DNA of 64,000 bases from Pseudoxanthomonas sangjuensis (GCF_010211755.1 NZ_PDWR01000005.1:62001-126000); one strand, 5' to 3'. Shown: positions 35,583 to 50,048, numbered from the stretch's first letter. Notes: generated by a model from the sequence alone, not told the origin. Numbers and translations: made by a program.

Positions 35583-35911
35583 GCCGGCCCGCGGAACCGG
35601 CGGCGTTGCTTTACTGCGGAGCGCCTTCAGGACCTTCTCCCGCGACGCCCGTTGCCAGGCGAGCCGCAGCTTAAGCCGGCCCTGCAGGAGACGCGGCCGG
35701 CCATCGGCTTGCTGTGGCACCGATGCCGGGCAACCGCGACCCGCACCGAATCAACGCTGGAAACCATGGCCGGCCCCGATTGCCCAGGTCGTTAGGAAAG
35801 TAACGAGCGCCCGGCAAGCCCGCGAAAGATGGGCGCTGCTTCTGTCGCAATCGCTGCGCGCCCGGCCGTGATCGGGCGCGGGCCCATCGGACGACCGGGA
35901 GGCCGATCGCC
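35583..35911. other. Intergenic region without visible gene (329 bp)
   Basis: No protein-like frame was seen. A short hairpin GCCGG/CCGGC follows the ZIP gene stop but has no T tract. GGGAGG close to 35900 serves as the ribosome-binding site of the gene at 35912. No clear promoter box or repeat was recognised. Confidence 0.4.
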
Positions 35912-36715
35912 ATGTCCACGAACCACGCACAAGCGCTTCATCTGTCCGCCAATCCGCTCGCGTTGGCGGTCGACCGCTGGATCTGGGTCTTCATGGCGGC
36001 CTTCTTCATCGCCATCACGCTGACCGGATTCATCCCGGATTCGATCGTGAAGATCGAAATGGTGCGGGCCGGCATGCGCCCGCCGTTCCCGCTGGTGCTG
36101 CACCTGCACGCCATCCTCATGGGCGCCTTCCTGCTGTTGCTGCTCGCCCAAGCCACGTTGATGGCGACCGGCCGGCGCGACCGGCACATGCTGCTGGGGC
36201 GCACGGCCTTCGTGCTCGTGCCGGCCATCGTGGTCGTCGGCTTCATCCTGGTTCCGACCATGTATCAGCAGGTCTGGCACGGGATGCAAACCGCACCACC
36301 GCCGGTACGCGAGCGGCTCCGGGAACTGTTGCTTTTCCTCGACAACATCAAGCTGTTCCAGATCCGCGCCGGCATCCTGTTTCCCGTCTGCATATGGCTG
36401 GCCTTGCGCGCGCGGCGGACCGACCCCGGCTTCCACAAGCGGATGATGTTCCTGGCCACGGCCATCCCGTTGCCGGCGGCGATCGACCGGATGACCTGGT
36501 TGCCGTCCACGCTTCCGGCCAGCCCGTTGGCCTCCGACCTCTACATGCTGCTGGCCGTGTCGCCGATGTTGCTGTGGGACGTGATCCGGCAGCGGACGGT
36601 ACATCGGGCTTACTTGGTCTGGCTGGGCCTGTTCCTGCCCTTCGCCGTCGCCGTGCAGCTGTTGTGGGACACGGCAGGCTGGCATGCGTTCGTGGCGCGG
36701 ATTTTTGTGCCCTGA
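35912..36715 (+). CDS. Polytopic membrane protein, unknown function (DUF2306-like)
   Basis: The product is 267 aa with about seven hydrophobic segments. A conserved-looking stretch LHLHAILMGAFLLLLLAQ (about 64-81) carries paired His residues in a membrane helix, and GRRDRHMLLGRT follows. Paired membrane histidines may bind heme or metal; this is inference. The likeness to DUF2306 proteins is by general pattern only. It ends 31 bp from the convergent transglycosylase gene. Confidence 0.6.
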   Translation: MSTNHAQALHLSANPLALAVDRWIWVFMAAFFIAITLTGFIPDSIVKIEMVRAGMRPPFPLVLHLHAILMGAFLLLLLAQATLMATGRRDRHMLLGRTAFVLVPAIVVVGFILVPTMYQQVWHGMQTAPPPVRERLRELLLFLDNIKLFQIRAGILFPVCIWLALRARRTDPGFHKRMMFLATAIPLPAAIDRMTWLPSTLPASPLASDLYMLLAVSPMLLWDVIRQRTVHRAYLVWLGLFLPFAVAVQLLWDTAGWHAFVARIFVP

Positions 36716-36746
36716 GATTTCGCAAGTCGGGCTGGCTGCCGACGAT

Positions 36747-37988
36747 TCAGCGCGGCAGCGCCACCGGCGGACCTTCGCGGACCAGTGCGTCGAGGATCCT
36801 GTGCCCGGCGCGGCCATCGGCCGGTTGCAGGCCGAGGCGTTGCTGCTCGACGACGATGGCGCGGCGGCTCAAGGGTCCGATCGCGCCGTCGACTTCGCCG
36901 ATGTCGTGGCCGCGGGCGAGCAGCAGGATCTGCAGGTGCTTGCGTGCGGCGCGGTCGAGGCCGGGATCGTCGGTCGGCCACGCACCCAGCAGCGGGCCAG
37001 CGCCACGCAGGCGGTCGGACAGCAGCGCGATCGCCAGCGCGTAGCTCTCGGCGGCGTTGTACGAATAGATCGCATCGAAGTTGCGGAACACCAGGAAGGC
37101 CGGGCCGGCGACGCCCGCCGGCAGCAGCAGCCCGGCGGCTGCGTCGCTCGCCGGCAACGGCGTTCCGTCCGCGCGCGTCACGCCGCGGCTGCTCCAGTCG
37201 GCGACCGGGCGCTTGTTCTTCCGGCCCGCGTCCGCGGCGTCGAATCCCGCCGGCAGCTTCACTTCGTAGCCCCAGCCTTCGCTGGGGCGCCAGCCGTTGC
37301 GGGCCAGGTAGTTCGCGGTCGAAGCCAGCGCATCGGGCACGCTGCCGACCAGGTCGCGGCGGCCGTCGCCGTCGAAATCGACCGCGATGTCCCGGTAGGT
37401 ACTGGGCATGAACTGGGTGTGGCCGAACGCGCCGGCCCACGAGCCGAGCAACCCGTCCGCCTGCAGGTCGCCGGACTGCAGCAGCGCCAGCGTCGCGAAC
37501 AGTTCGCCGCGGAAGTACGCCTGGCGCCGGCCACGGCACGACAGCGTCGCCAGCGACTGCAGCAGCGGGCGCTTGCCGAAGGTCGTGCCGTAGTCGCTTT
37601 CCACGCCCCACACCGCGACCACGGTTTCGGCGTCGACGCCGTATTGCGCCGCGACCCGCGCCAGCGTGTCGGCGTGTTCCCGCAACTTCGCCTGGCCGTC
37701 GGCGATGCGTTGCGCATCGACCAGCACCGCCAGGTAGTCCCAGATCGGCGTGCGGAACTCGGGTTGCGCGTCGAGCAGTTGCAGCACTTCCATTTGCGGC
37801 TGCAAGCCGGCGGTGAAGCGGTCGAAGGCCGCCGCGGACACACCGCTGGCCGCCGCCTGCCCGCGCAGACCGGACAGGCAGTCGGCGAAAGCCGCGTCGC
37901 CGGCCCATGCCGCGGCGGAAGAAAGCCACAAGGCGGCGCCCGCCAACCGCGCCGGCATGCCGGCCCCTGTCGTATCCGTCCGTTCCAT
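36747..37988 (-). CDS. Lytic murein transglycosylase, MltB-like
   Basis: The product is 413 aa. A signal peptide ends near AAAWA (about 27-31). The SLT_2-type catalytic domain contains GVESDYGTTFG with the presumed catalytic Glu, then the typical GSWAGAFGHTQFMPSTY and VDFDGDGRRDL. A C-terminal peptidoglycan-binding-like domain (about 345-405) has GEVDGAIGPLSRRAIV. It cleaves peptidoglycan to 1,6-anhydro-muropeptides in the periplasm. ATG 37988 is preceded by GGAGA; the upstream in-frame extension is not protein-like. Confidence 0.9.
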   Translation of the reverse strand: MERTDTTGAGMPARLAGAALWLSSAAAWAGDAAFADCLSGLRGQAAASGVSAAAFDRFTAGLQPQMEVLQLLDAQPEFRTPIWDYLAVLVDAQRIADGQAKLREHADTLARVAAQYGVDAETVVAVWGVESDYGTTFGKRPLLQSLATLSCRGRRQAYFRGELFATLALLQSGDLQADGLLGSWAGAFGHTQFMPSTYRDIAVDFDGDGRRDLVGSVPDALASTANYLARNGWRPSEGWGYEVKLPAGFDAADAGRKNKRPVADWSSRGVTRADGTPLPASDAAAGLLLPAGVAGPAFLVFRNFDAIYSYNAAESYALAIALLSDRLRGAGPLLGAWPTDDPGLDRAARKHLQILLLARGHDIGEVDGAIGPLSRRAIVVEQQRLGLQPADGRAGHRILDALVREGPPVALPR

Positions 37989-38156
37989 CGCGTCTCCATC
38001 TCCATGCGGAAAACCCGGGGCGACATCCATCGCCCAGACCTTCCTACGTCCGTGCGCCGCATCATGCAGCATGCGGGGCGCTTGTGGTTTACTCTGCGGC
38101 AACGGCGCGTGCAGGGATGTTCGGCCAACCTTCATCCATCATCCCGGAGCGTCCCG

Positions 38157-38522
38157 ATGATCCGACTGCTGTCGCCTGCCGTTGCCCTTCTCGCATTCAG
38201 CCTTGCCGCCTGCACTTCGCCGGAACCGGACGAACAGGAACAGGCGTTGGCGCAATCCGAACAGCGCGCCGCCGAGGCCGCGCAGCCGGCGGCGAGCGAG
38301 CCCGCTCCCGCCGACGCGGGCAGTTGCGATGCGCTGCAGGCGCAGTGGACGGTCGGCAAGGCGGTCGGCGAAACCGAACTCGAACAGGCGCGCAAGGACG
38401 CCGGTGCGGCCAGCGCGCGCGTGCTCAAGCCCGGCCAGCCGGTGACGATGGAGTTCAACGCGGCGCGGCTGAACATCGAAGTCGACGACAAGGGCATCGG
38501 CGTTTCGGTGCGCTGCGGCTGA
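38157..38522 (+). CDS. I78-type peptidase-inhibitor-like lipoprotein
   Basis: The product is 121 aa. A lipoprotein signal with lipobox LAAC (C19) is followed by a Glu/Ala/Pro-rich linker and a compact C-terminal domain. SCDALQAQWTVGKAVGE, a middle TARVL-like strand (SARVLKPGQ), and RLNIEVDDKGIGVSVRCG match the I78 inhibitor family pattern with paired Cys. It may protect envelope proteins from proteases (known for the family, not shown here). It is divergent from the transglycosylase gene. GGAG lies upstream of the ATG. Confidence 0.82.
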   Translation: MIRLLSPAVALLAFSLAACTSPEPDEQEQALAQSEQRAAEAAQPAASEPAPADAGSCDALQAQWTVGKAVGETELEQARKDAGAASARVLKPGQPVTMEFNAARLNIEVDDKGIGVSVRCG

Positions 38523-38562
38523 TTTTCCGGCGCCCCGGAATTCCAATGTGAAACCACCTTCT

Positions 38563-38579
38563 CCCCGCTTGCGGCGGGG
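38563..38579. terminator. G/C-rich hairpin after the I78 lipoprotein gene
   Basis: The stem is CCCCGC/GCGGGG with a 5-nt loop, 40 bp past the stop at 38522. There is no T tract, so it may be a repeat remnant rather than a true terminator. The flanking CCTTCTCC resembles the palindrome at 49462. Confidence 0.3.
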
Positions 38580-38611
38580 GAAATGCGGTTACTCCTGCAA
38601 CAATTGCGGCA

Positions 38612-38636
38612 CCGCACCAACTGTGTTTTAGTGCGG
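38612..38636 (+). promoter_or_regulatory. Dyad in the gltB upstream region, possible operator
   Basis: CCGCAC (38612-38617) and GTGCGG (38631-38636) form a perfect dyad 77 bp upstream of gltB. Read on the minus strand it contains GCACTAAAA and TGGTGC, the two halves of an NtrC-like site but with six extra bases between them. Nitrogen control of gltBD would make sense; the match is only suggestive. Confidence 0.3.
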
Positions 38637-38712
38637 TTTTCCCGACGTTTCCGCGCGATCCCTCCCGGTGCGCGCGGCGTTGTCGTCCCTGCCGCTCGAG
38701 GTTGCACGCACC

Positions 38713-43185
<4,473 letters not shown>

Positions 43186-43193
43186 TGGCCCCC

Positions 43194-44744
<1,551 letters not shown>

Positions 44745-44794
44745 GGCGCCATCCGCCGCGCCCGGCATGCCCGTCCGTCCGCAAGAAATGCCCA

Positions 44795-44815
44795 TCGGTT
44801 CGAAACCGGCTTTTT
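44795..44815 (+). terminator. Probable intrinsic terminator of gltBD
   Basis: The stem CGGTT/AACCG with a 3-nt loop (44796-44808) is followed by GGC and TTTTT at 44811-44815, 50 bp past the gltD stop. The stem is short, so termination may be partial. Confidence 0.5.
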
Positions 44816-44923
44816 GCCTGACTTTGCGCTGAAAACGCCGCGCACGGCTGCTGCAATCGCCGCGCGAAAGGCGGACGATGCGCCTACGGGCGAAACACGC
44901 GCTGCAATCCGGAGGGCGCTTCG

Positions 44924-46300
44924 ATGTTCAAGACACCACGATTCCTGTTGCCGGCCGCGCTGGCCGCGCTCGCCGCCTGCGCCGCGAGCGATGCCTCGCC
45001 GCCGGCCGCGGCGGCAAAGGCCGGCGATCCCGACGCGAAAACCGAAAGCATCGTGCTCGGCATGGGCTGCTTCTGGGGCGCGGAGAAGCGCATGTCGGCC
45101 CTGCCCGGCGTGGTCGACGTCGAAGCCGGCTACGCCGGCGGCGACGACCCGAAGGTGCGCTACGACGACCTGCACAAGCAGGAACTGCGCCTGCGCGCCG
45201 GCAGGAGCGATGCGCGCAACCACGCCGAAGTGGTCAAGGTCCGCTTCGATCCGGCGAAGACCACGCTGGAGAACGTGCTGATCGGCTTCTGGCAGAACCA
45301 CGACCCCACCCAGGGCGACCGCCAGGGCAACGACGTCGGCAGCAACTACCGCAGCGCGATCTACTACGCCGACGAAACCCAGCACCAGCTGGCGCTGGCC
45401 ACGCGCGACGCCTACCAGCAGGCGCTGCGCAAGGCCGGTTACGGCGCCATCACCACCGAGATCGCGCCGCTGCGCAACTACAACCGCGCCGAGGACTACC
45501 ACCAGGACTACCTGGTCAAGCATCCCGACGGCTACTGCGGCCTCGGCGGCACCGGCGTGGCCTACGCGCCGACGCAAGCCGCCGCCGACGCGGGCGCTGG
45601 CCCCGCTGTCGCGAAAGCTGCCGCGCCGCTCGATCCGGCGAAACTGTCGCTGCAGCGGCAGCTGGTTTCGTTCGAGGCCGAAGACTGCCCGTACTGCGCG
45701 AAATTCCACGCCGAGGTGATGGACCACTGGAGCAGCCCGGTGCCGATCGTCGCGACGCTGAGCCCGCGGCCGCCGCAGGGCTGGACGCTGGCCAAGGCGC
45801 TGTTCGCCACGCCGACGATCGTGCTGTTCGAGAACGGCAAGGAAGTCTCGCGCTACACCGGCTACAACGGCGACAAGGCGCGCTTCTGGGGCTGGCTCGG
45901 CCAGCGCCTGCTGACCCCGGAGCAGCGCCGCATCGCCTTCGAGCAGGGCACCGAGACCGCGTACACCGGCTCGTACCTCGACGAGGAGCGTCCCGGCACC
46001 TTCGTCGATCCGATCACCGGCGCGCCGCTGTTCCGTTCCGACAGCAAGTTCCACAGCGGCACCGGCTGGCCGAGCTTCTTCAGCCCGATCCCCGGCTCGA
46101 TCACGCTGCACAAGGACCGTTCGCACGGCATGGTCCGCACCGAGGTGCGCAGCGCCAGTTCCGGCATCCACCTCGGCCACGTGTTCGACGACGGCCCGCC
46201 GCCGACCGGCAAGCGCTACTGCATCAATGGCAACGTATTGGTATTCGTGCCGGACAAGCCGGGCGAAGACTGGCGGGTGGCGGTGAAGGCGGCGAATTGA
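44924..46300 (+). CDS. MsrA-thioredoxin-MsrB fusion lipoprotein (methionine sulfoxide reductase)
   Basis: The product is 458 aa. The lipoprotein signal has LAAC with C19. The MsrA domain (about 42-210) has the catalytic Cys in GCFWG (C49) and a Cys in GYCGLGG (C205) that could resolve it. A thioredoxin-like domain (about 241-332) has CPYC at 255-258 and ATPTIVLFENGK. The MsrB domain (about 333-455) has KFHSGTGWPSF and the catalytic RYCINGN (C433). The zinc-binding CXXC pairs of many MsrB proteins are absent. It should repair both Met-sulfoxide epimers in envelope proteins with a built-in electron donor. The domain order differs from PilB of Neisseria. Confidence 0.92.
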   Translation: MFKTPRFLLPAALAALAACAASDASPPAAAAKAGDPDAKTESIVLGMGCFWGAEKRMSALPGVVDVEAGYAGGDDPKVRYDDLHKQELRLRAGRSDARNHAEVVKVRFDPAKTTLENVLIGFWQNHDPTQGDRQGNDVGSNYRSAIYYADETQHQLALATRDAYQQALRKAGYGAITTEIAPLRNYNRAEDYHQDYLVKHPDGYCGLGGTGVAYAPTQAAADAGAGPAVAKAAAPLDPAKLSLQRQLVSFEAEDCPYCAKFHAEVMDHWSSPVPIVATLSPRPPQGWTLAKALFATPTIVLFENGKEVSRYTGYNGDKARFWGWLGQRLLTPEQRRIAFEQGTETAYTGSYLDEERPGTFVDPITGAPLFRSDSKFHSGTGWPSFFSPIPGSITLHKDRSHGMVRTEVRSASSGIHLGHVFDDGPPPTGKRYCINGNVLVFVPDKPGEDWRVAVKAAN

Positions 46301-46352
46301 TCGTCGCCCGGGCGACGTACACTGTCGGCATCCCGACCGATGCCGACACCCC

Positions 46353-47225
46353 ATGCGCCTGGGCCTCGCCGCCAACAAGCTTCACCACGCCAACGACAAC
46401 GCCGCGCTGTTCCGCTGGCTGCGCGCCTGCGAACCGGGCATCCGCGAACTCGGCCTGGGCCTGCACGCGGTCGGCCGCACCTACGACGCGATCGCCGCCG
46501 CCGGCATGCTGCGCGGCCACGACGGCCTGAAGCGCTATCCCTATGGCCGCGACGGCGGGCTGATGAAGCTGGTCGCCGAGGTCGTCGGCATCGAAGGCGC
46601 CGAGCGCACGCTGGACGGCGCGATCTACCTGATCGACCCGGTCGATCCCTCGTCGATCTTCCCCGAGGCGGTGGCGCTGAAGCGGCAGTGCGTGATCCAC
46701 GGCAAGCCGTTCGTCTCCACCGTGGCCTCGGCGCGCGACTGGATCGAGATGGAACGCATCCACGCCGGCCTCGCGCCCGACCGCAACGCCGACGTTTTCC
46801 ACGCGCTGGAATCGCAGACGCTGGCGCTGATCGCGCACGACGCGATGAAGGCGACGATGCTGGCGTTCGCCGCCGACAGCTTCGACGTGCTGTCGCGCTA
46901 CGCGCAGCGCGTCGCCACCGGCACCACCGGCCAGCAGCTCAACGAACTGGCGTGGAGCCGCGGCTGGCCGCGGGACACGCCGTGGGTGGTGCGCTACAAC
47001 AGCGGCCCGCTCGGCGGCGACGCGCAGATCGCCGACCGCGTGCTGGAGCGGCGCTGCCAGCGCGTGGTGTTCTTCGAGGACCCGCACGTCGCACGCCAGC
47101 ACGAGGCCGACATCCAGCTGCTGGAGCGCGCGGTGACCACGGTCACCGACGAAGCGGTGTGCATCACGTCGCCGGCGGTGGCGAAGCGCTGGATCGAAAC
47201 AGCGAGGTTGCGCGCCGCGCGATGA
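46353..47225 (+). CDS. Tandem methylglyoxal-synthase-like protein
   Basis: The product is 290 aa, twice the normal MgsA length. The C-terminal half (about 155-290) keeps the family residues: AHD (D163), TGTTG (189-193), SGPLGGD (D223) and H250 in RQHEAD. The N-terminal half (1-135) has the same strand order (AVGRTYDAI, YPYGRDGGLM, YLIDPVDPSS, GKPFVSTVASA) but lacks the AHD and GGD acids, so it looks like a degenerate copy. It may make methylglyoxal from dihydroxyacetone phosphate or have a new substrate. It starts 52 bp after the Msr fusion gene. Confidence 0.85.
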   Translation: MRLGLAANKLHHANDNAALFRWLRACEPGIRELGLGLHAVGRTYDAIAAAGMLRGHDGLKRYPYGRDGGLMKLVAEVVGIEGAERTLDGAIYLIDPVDPSSIFPEAVALKRQCVIHGKPFVSTVASARDWIEMERIHAGLAPDRNADVFHALESQTLALIAHDAMKATMLAFAADSFDVLSRYAQRVATGTTGQQLNELAWSRGWPRDTPWVVRYNSGPLGGDAQIADRVLERRCQRVVFFEDPHVARQHEADIQLLERAVTTVTDEAVCITSPAVAKRWIETARLRAAR

Positions 47226-47351
47226 CGCCGCATCACGCGGCGTTCAACACCATGAAATCCGGGTCAGCAACGTGCAAGGCGCGTTAGTTCATCGTCGAGT
47301 CCGGAAGCGCTTGGCAACATCGCCACACCCTTCCACTGCAGGAGAAATTCC

Positions 47352-47789
47352 ATGCAGAAGCACCATGCGTTGTTTGCAATGACCGCACTGGCCGTCGTCG
47401 CGTTCGCCGTCCGCGCGCAGGACGCGGCGCGGGACGCGCTGACCGAACCGCAGGTGCGCGCCCTGCTCACCGACAACGGCTACAGGCGCATCGACGACCT
47501 CGATTTCGAGGACGGCATGTGGGAGACCGAGGCCACCAGCGCCGACGGCAACCGCGTCTACCTGCGGGTTCCGGCCAACGGCTCGGGCATCCGCGCCGAA
47601 GCCCTGGTGTCGACGCTGAGCAAGGCCGACGTCAAGGCCAAGCTCACCGCCGCCGGCTACTCCAAGGTGCACGACGTCGAATTCGACGACGGCGTCTGGG
47701 AGGCCCAGGCCGAACGCGAGGACGGCAACGACGTCATCCTCCGCGTCGATCCGAACAGCGGCGAGGTCCTCGCCGTCGAGAACGACTGA
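47352..47789 (+). CDS. Exported protein with two PepSY-like repeats
   Basis: The product is 145 aa with a signal peptide ending near VRAQD (about 19-23). Two similar repeats follow: LLTDNGYRRIDDLDFEDGMW and KLTAAGYSKVHDVEFDDGVW, each leading into a strand with an acidic turn, as in PepSY_2-type proteins. It is probably periplasmic and may bind metal or inhibit a protease; the function is unknown. AGGAGA upstream of the ATG is a strong ribosome-binding site. Confidence 0.82.
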   Translation: MQKHHALFAMTALAVVAFAVRAQDAARDALTEPQVRALLTDNGYRRIDDLDFEDGMWETEATSADGNRVYLRVPANGSGIRAEALVSTLSKADVKAKLTAAGYSKVHDVEFDDGVWEAQAEREDGNDVILRVDPNSGEVLAVEND

Positions 47790-47796
47790 CCCTGCG

Positions 47797-47831
47797 GGCA
47801 ACGGCGCCGCCGTAGAAGCGGTGCCGTTGCC
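47797..47831 (+). terminator. Stem-loop downstream of the PepSY-like gene
   Basis: The perfect 9-bp arms GGCAACGGC (47797-47805) and GCCGTTGCC (47823-47831) start 7 bp after the stop at 47789. Only a short TGTTT follows, so it is a weak intrinsic terminator or an mRNA-stabilising hairpin. Confidence 0.5.
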
Positions 47832-47867
47832 TGTTTCGTGTCCGTGTCCCAGTCGTGGTTGCTGTTT

Positions 47868-48152
47868 TCAATCCATGCAGCGTGTAAGCCAGACACTATC
47901 GCTATGTGCCGAAAGCGAATGAATCACGGTCCCAAGGACGCGATGGAACAGTGGTCCGGATCCAGAGCCGCGAATACGGACGAAAGGCACACCTTCATCG
48001 TGTTCAAGCCGAACCGATACCTCTTCTTCCTCAGATCGCATTTCGACGTCGTATTCATTTCCTGACACGAATTCCGGCCAAGAACCCAATTCCTCAGCCA
48101 AATCCGTTGGAAGGGAAAAATAGGAATCGATTCGTACGTCTCTGTTCGACAT
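47868..48152 (-). CDS. Low-GC orphan small acidic protein
   Basis: The product is 94 aa (MSNRDVRIDSYFSLP...). It is soluble and acidic, with the run RSEEEEVSVRLEHDEG and a C-terminal helix-like FHRVLGTVIHSLSAHSD. I recognise no family. The local base composition is about 52% G+C against about 70% around it, which suggests recent acquisition. ATG 48152 is favoured by TGAGG nine bases upstream; an ATG at 48167 would add MRFRS. It follows the MFS pump gene in the same direction and may be co-transcribed. A competing 75-aa frame on the other strand looks less protein-like. Confidence 0.55.
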   Translation of the reverse strand: MSNRDVRIDSYFSLPTDLAEELGSWPEFVSGNEYDVEMRSEEEEVSVRLEHDEGVPFVRIRGSGSGPLFHRVLGTVIHSLSAHSDSVWLTRCMD

Positions 48153-48170
48153 AGAGCGGAACCTCATGCC

Positions 48171-49421
48171 TCAAGCGTGCACGGATGCTGCTTTTGCAAA
48201 CCGCCAGCCGATCAGCAAGCCGGCGAACAGGAACGCCGCCGCCAGCAGCCACGGCGCGCCGGGCAGGTGCAGCGGCGCATGGTCGCTGATGAACAGGCCG
48301 AAGGTGCCGGCGAACATCAACGGCGCGAAGATGCCGGCCAGCGAGACCAGCGACATCAACGCGCCCTGCACGCGGCCCTGCGCGTCGGCGCTGACCTGCC
48401 GGGTGATCAACGCCTGCGTCGCCGGACCGGCGAGGCCCCACAGCGCGCTGATCGGCAGGCCGACCAGGAACATCCAACCGGTGCCAGCGAAACCGTAGAC
48501 CACGAAGCCGACCACGCCGCACGCCAGCCCGAACAGCAGCGTGCGCCGTTCGCCCAGCGCGGGCACGATGCGCCCGACCAGCCCGGCCTGCACGATCACG
48601 CTGCACACGCCGACGATGCCCAGCACCCAGCTCACCTGCCGCGCGTCCCACTGGTACAGGTATTCGGCGAACAACACGAACACGCTGGGATACACGTAGT
48701 GCGCCAGGTTGGAGACCAGCACCACCGCGGCCAGGCCGAACACCTGCGGGAACCGGCGCAACATGCCGAGCGAGCCGACCGGATTGGCGTGCGACCAGTC
48801 GAAGCGTGGCGTGCGCTTTTCCTTCGGCAGCGATTCCGGCAGCACGAACCAGCCGTACAGGAAGTTCGCCAGCGCCAGGCAGGCCGAGAACCAGAACGGC
48901 GCGCGCAGGCTGATTTCGGACAACTGCCCGCCGATCACCGGGCCGATGATGAAGCCGAGGCCGAACGCGGCGCCGATCTTGCCGAAGGCCGCGGCGCGCT
49001 TCTCCGGGGCGGTGACGTCGGCGATGTAGGCGTTCGCGGTGGTGAAGCTGGCCGAGAACATGCCGGAGAACACTCGTGCGATCAGCAGCCACGGCAGCGA
49101 CTGCGCCAGCGCCATCAGGATGAAGTCCATGCCCAGGCCGAAGCACGACAGCAGGATCACCGGGCGCCGGCCATGGCGGTCCGACAGCGCGCCCTGGATC
49201 GGCGTGCAGAAGAACTGGATCCCCGCGAACAGCGTGCCGAACACGCCGACCCACCAGCTGGCCTTGGCGAAGTCGCCGCCGGTGAATTCGCGCACCAGCC
49301 CCGGCAGCACCGGGATGATCACGCCGAACGACAGGATGTCGATCAGCACGGTGACGAAGATGAAGGCCAGCGCGGCCTGACGGGCTGGGTTTGCTGCGGA
49401 TTCGGGAGCGGGGGAATTCAT
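48171..49421 (-). CDS. MFS efflux transporter, TetA-like (DHA1 family)
   Basis: The product is 416 aa with 12 predicted transmembrane segments. Motif A GALSDRHGRRPVILLS (about 78-93) and the motif-C-like GLGFIIGPVIGG (about 155-166) are typical of drug:H+ antiporters, and IDILSFGVIIPVLP in helix 1 is characteristic of the TCR/Tet group. The substrate is not known, and tetracycline resistance should not be assumed from sequence alone. The small orphan gene follows 18 bp later. Confidence 0.9.
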   Translation of the reverse strand: MNSPAPESAANPARQAALAFIFVTVLIDILSFGVIIPVLPGLVREFTGGDFAKASWWVGVFGTLFAGIQFFCTPIQGALSDRHGRRPVILLSCFGLGMDFILMALAQSLPWLLIARVFSGMFSASFTTANAYIADVTAPEKRAAAFGKIGAAFGLGFIIGPVIGGQLSEISLRAPFWFSACLALANFLYGWFVLPESLPKEKRTPRFDWSHANPVGSLGMLRRFPQVFGLAAVVLVSNLAHYVYPSVFVLFAEYLYQWDARQVSWVLGIVGVCSVIVQAGLVGRIVPALGERRTLLFGLACGVVGFVVYGFAGTGWMFLVGLPISALWGLAGPATQALITRQVSADAQGRVQGALMSLVSLAGIFAPLMFAGTFGLFISDHAPLHLPGAPWLLAAAFLFAGLLIGWRFAKAASVHA

Positions 49422-49461
49422 CCAGGCCTTCCTGCCGGGCGGAAGCGCGCATTATGCGTTC

Positions 49462-49641
49462 CCTTCTCCCTCCGGGAGAAGGTGGCGCGAAGCGCCGGAT
49501 GAGGGTTCGGCGAAGCTGACTGCGCCAGGGTTAGCCAAAGATCCAACCAGCGGCCTGCACACTTCTTGTCGCGACATCGCGAGTGCATGCATTTCCGCTC
49601 CACCGAACCCTCACCCCAACCCCTCTCCCAATGGGAGAGGG
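49462..49641. repeat. Composite intergenic palindrome
   Basis: Three palindromes are nested here. CCTTCTCCC/GGGAGAAGG (49462-49482, 3-nt loop) is followed by GGCGC/GCGCC (49484-49496). CCCTCTCCC/GGGAGAGGG lies at 49621-49641. An outer 11-bp pair TGAGGGTTCGG (49500-49510) and CCGAACCCTCA (49603-49613) links the two ends. This is a dispersed repeat type of Xanthomonas-like and Pseudomonas-like genomes. It fills the gap between the YchJ-like and MFS genes. Confidence 0.8.
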
Positions 49642-49651
49642 CCTTCACGGC

Positions 49652-50044
49652 TCAGCCGACGTCGCCGTCGACGTAATACCAGCGGCCGCCTTCGCGGCGG
49701 AACCGGCTCGTCTCGCGCATCCGCTGCGCCGAACCGCCGCCGACGCGGAAACGCGCGGTGAACTCGACCTCGGCGGCATCGTCGCCGGCCGGCCGGTGCG
49801 CATGCACGGTCAGGCCGAGCCAGGTCGGCCGCCGGTGACCCGCTTCGCCGGATTCGAGCGATGCCGGCCGCGTCTCCGGCGCCCAGGTCGCGAGCAGGTA
49901 GTCGTCCAGTTCGAGGACGTAGGCGCTGTAGCGCGAACGCATCAGCGCCTCTGCGTCGGGCGCTGCCTCGCCGGCGTGGAAGCGGCCGCAGCAGCCGGCG
50001 TACGGCCTGCCGCTGCCGCAGGGACAGGCCGGCGGCGCCTTCAT
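49652..50044 (-). CDS. YchJ-family SEC-C motif protein
   Basis: The product is 130 aa. The N-terminal SEC-C zinc motif [17 protein letters not shown] is at residues 8-24. The typical YchJ core follows: [20 protein letters not shown] and [11 protein letters not shown]. The C-terminal SEC-C motif seen in some relatives is absent. The function of the family is not firmly known. It lies 4 bp downstream of folE and is probably co-transcribed. Confidence 0.9.
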   Translation of the reverse strand: MKAPPACPCGSGRPYAGCCGRFHAGEAAPDAEALMRSRYSAYVLELDDYLLATWAPETRPASLESGEAGHRRPTWLGLTVHAHRPAGDDAAEVEFTARFRVGGGSAQRMRETSRFRREGGRWYYVDGDVG

Positions 50045-50048
50045 CGGC

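Noticed and set aside
47838-48065. A 75-codon rightward frame opposite the low-GC orphan
   Set aside because: It has no ribosome-binding site and no amino-acid pattern of a folded protein; the leftward frame has both.
48171-49421. Calling the MFS gene a tetracycline resistance gene
   Set aside because: The TCR/Tet-like motifs show only the transporter group; chromosomal homologues often have other or unknown substrates.
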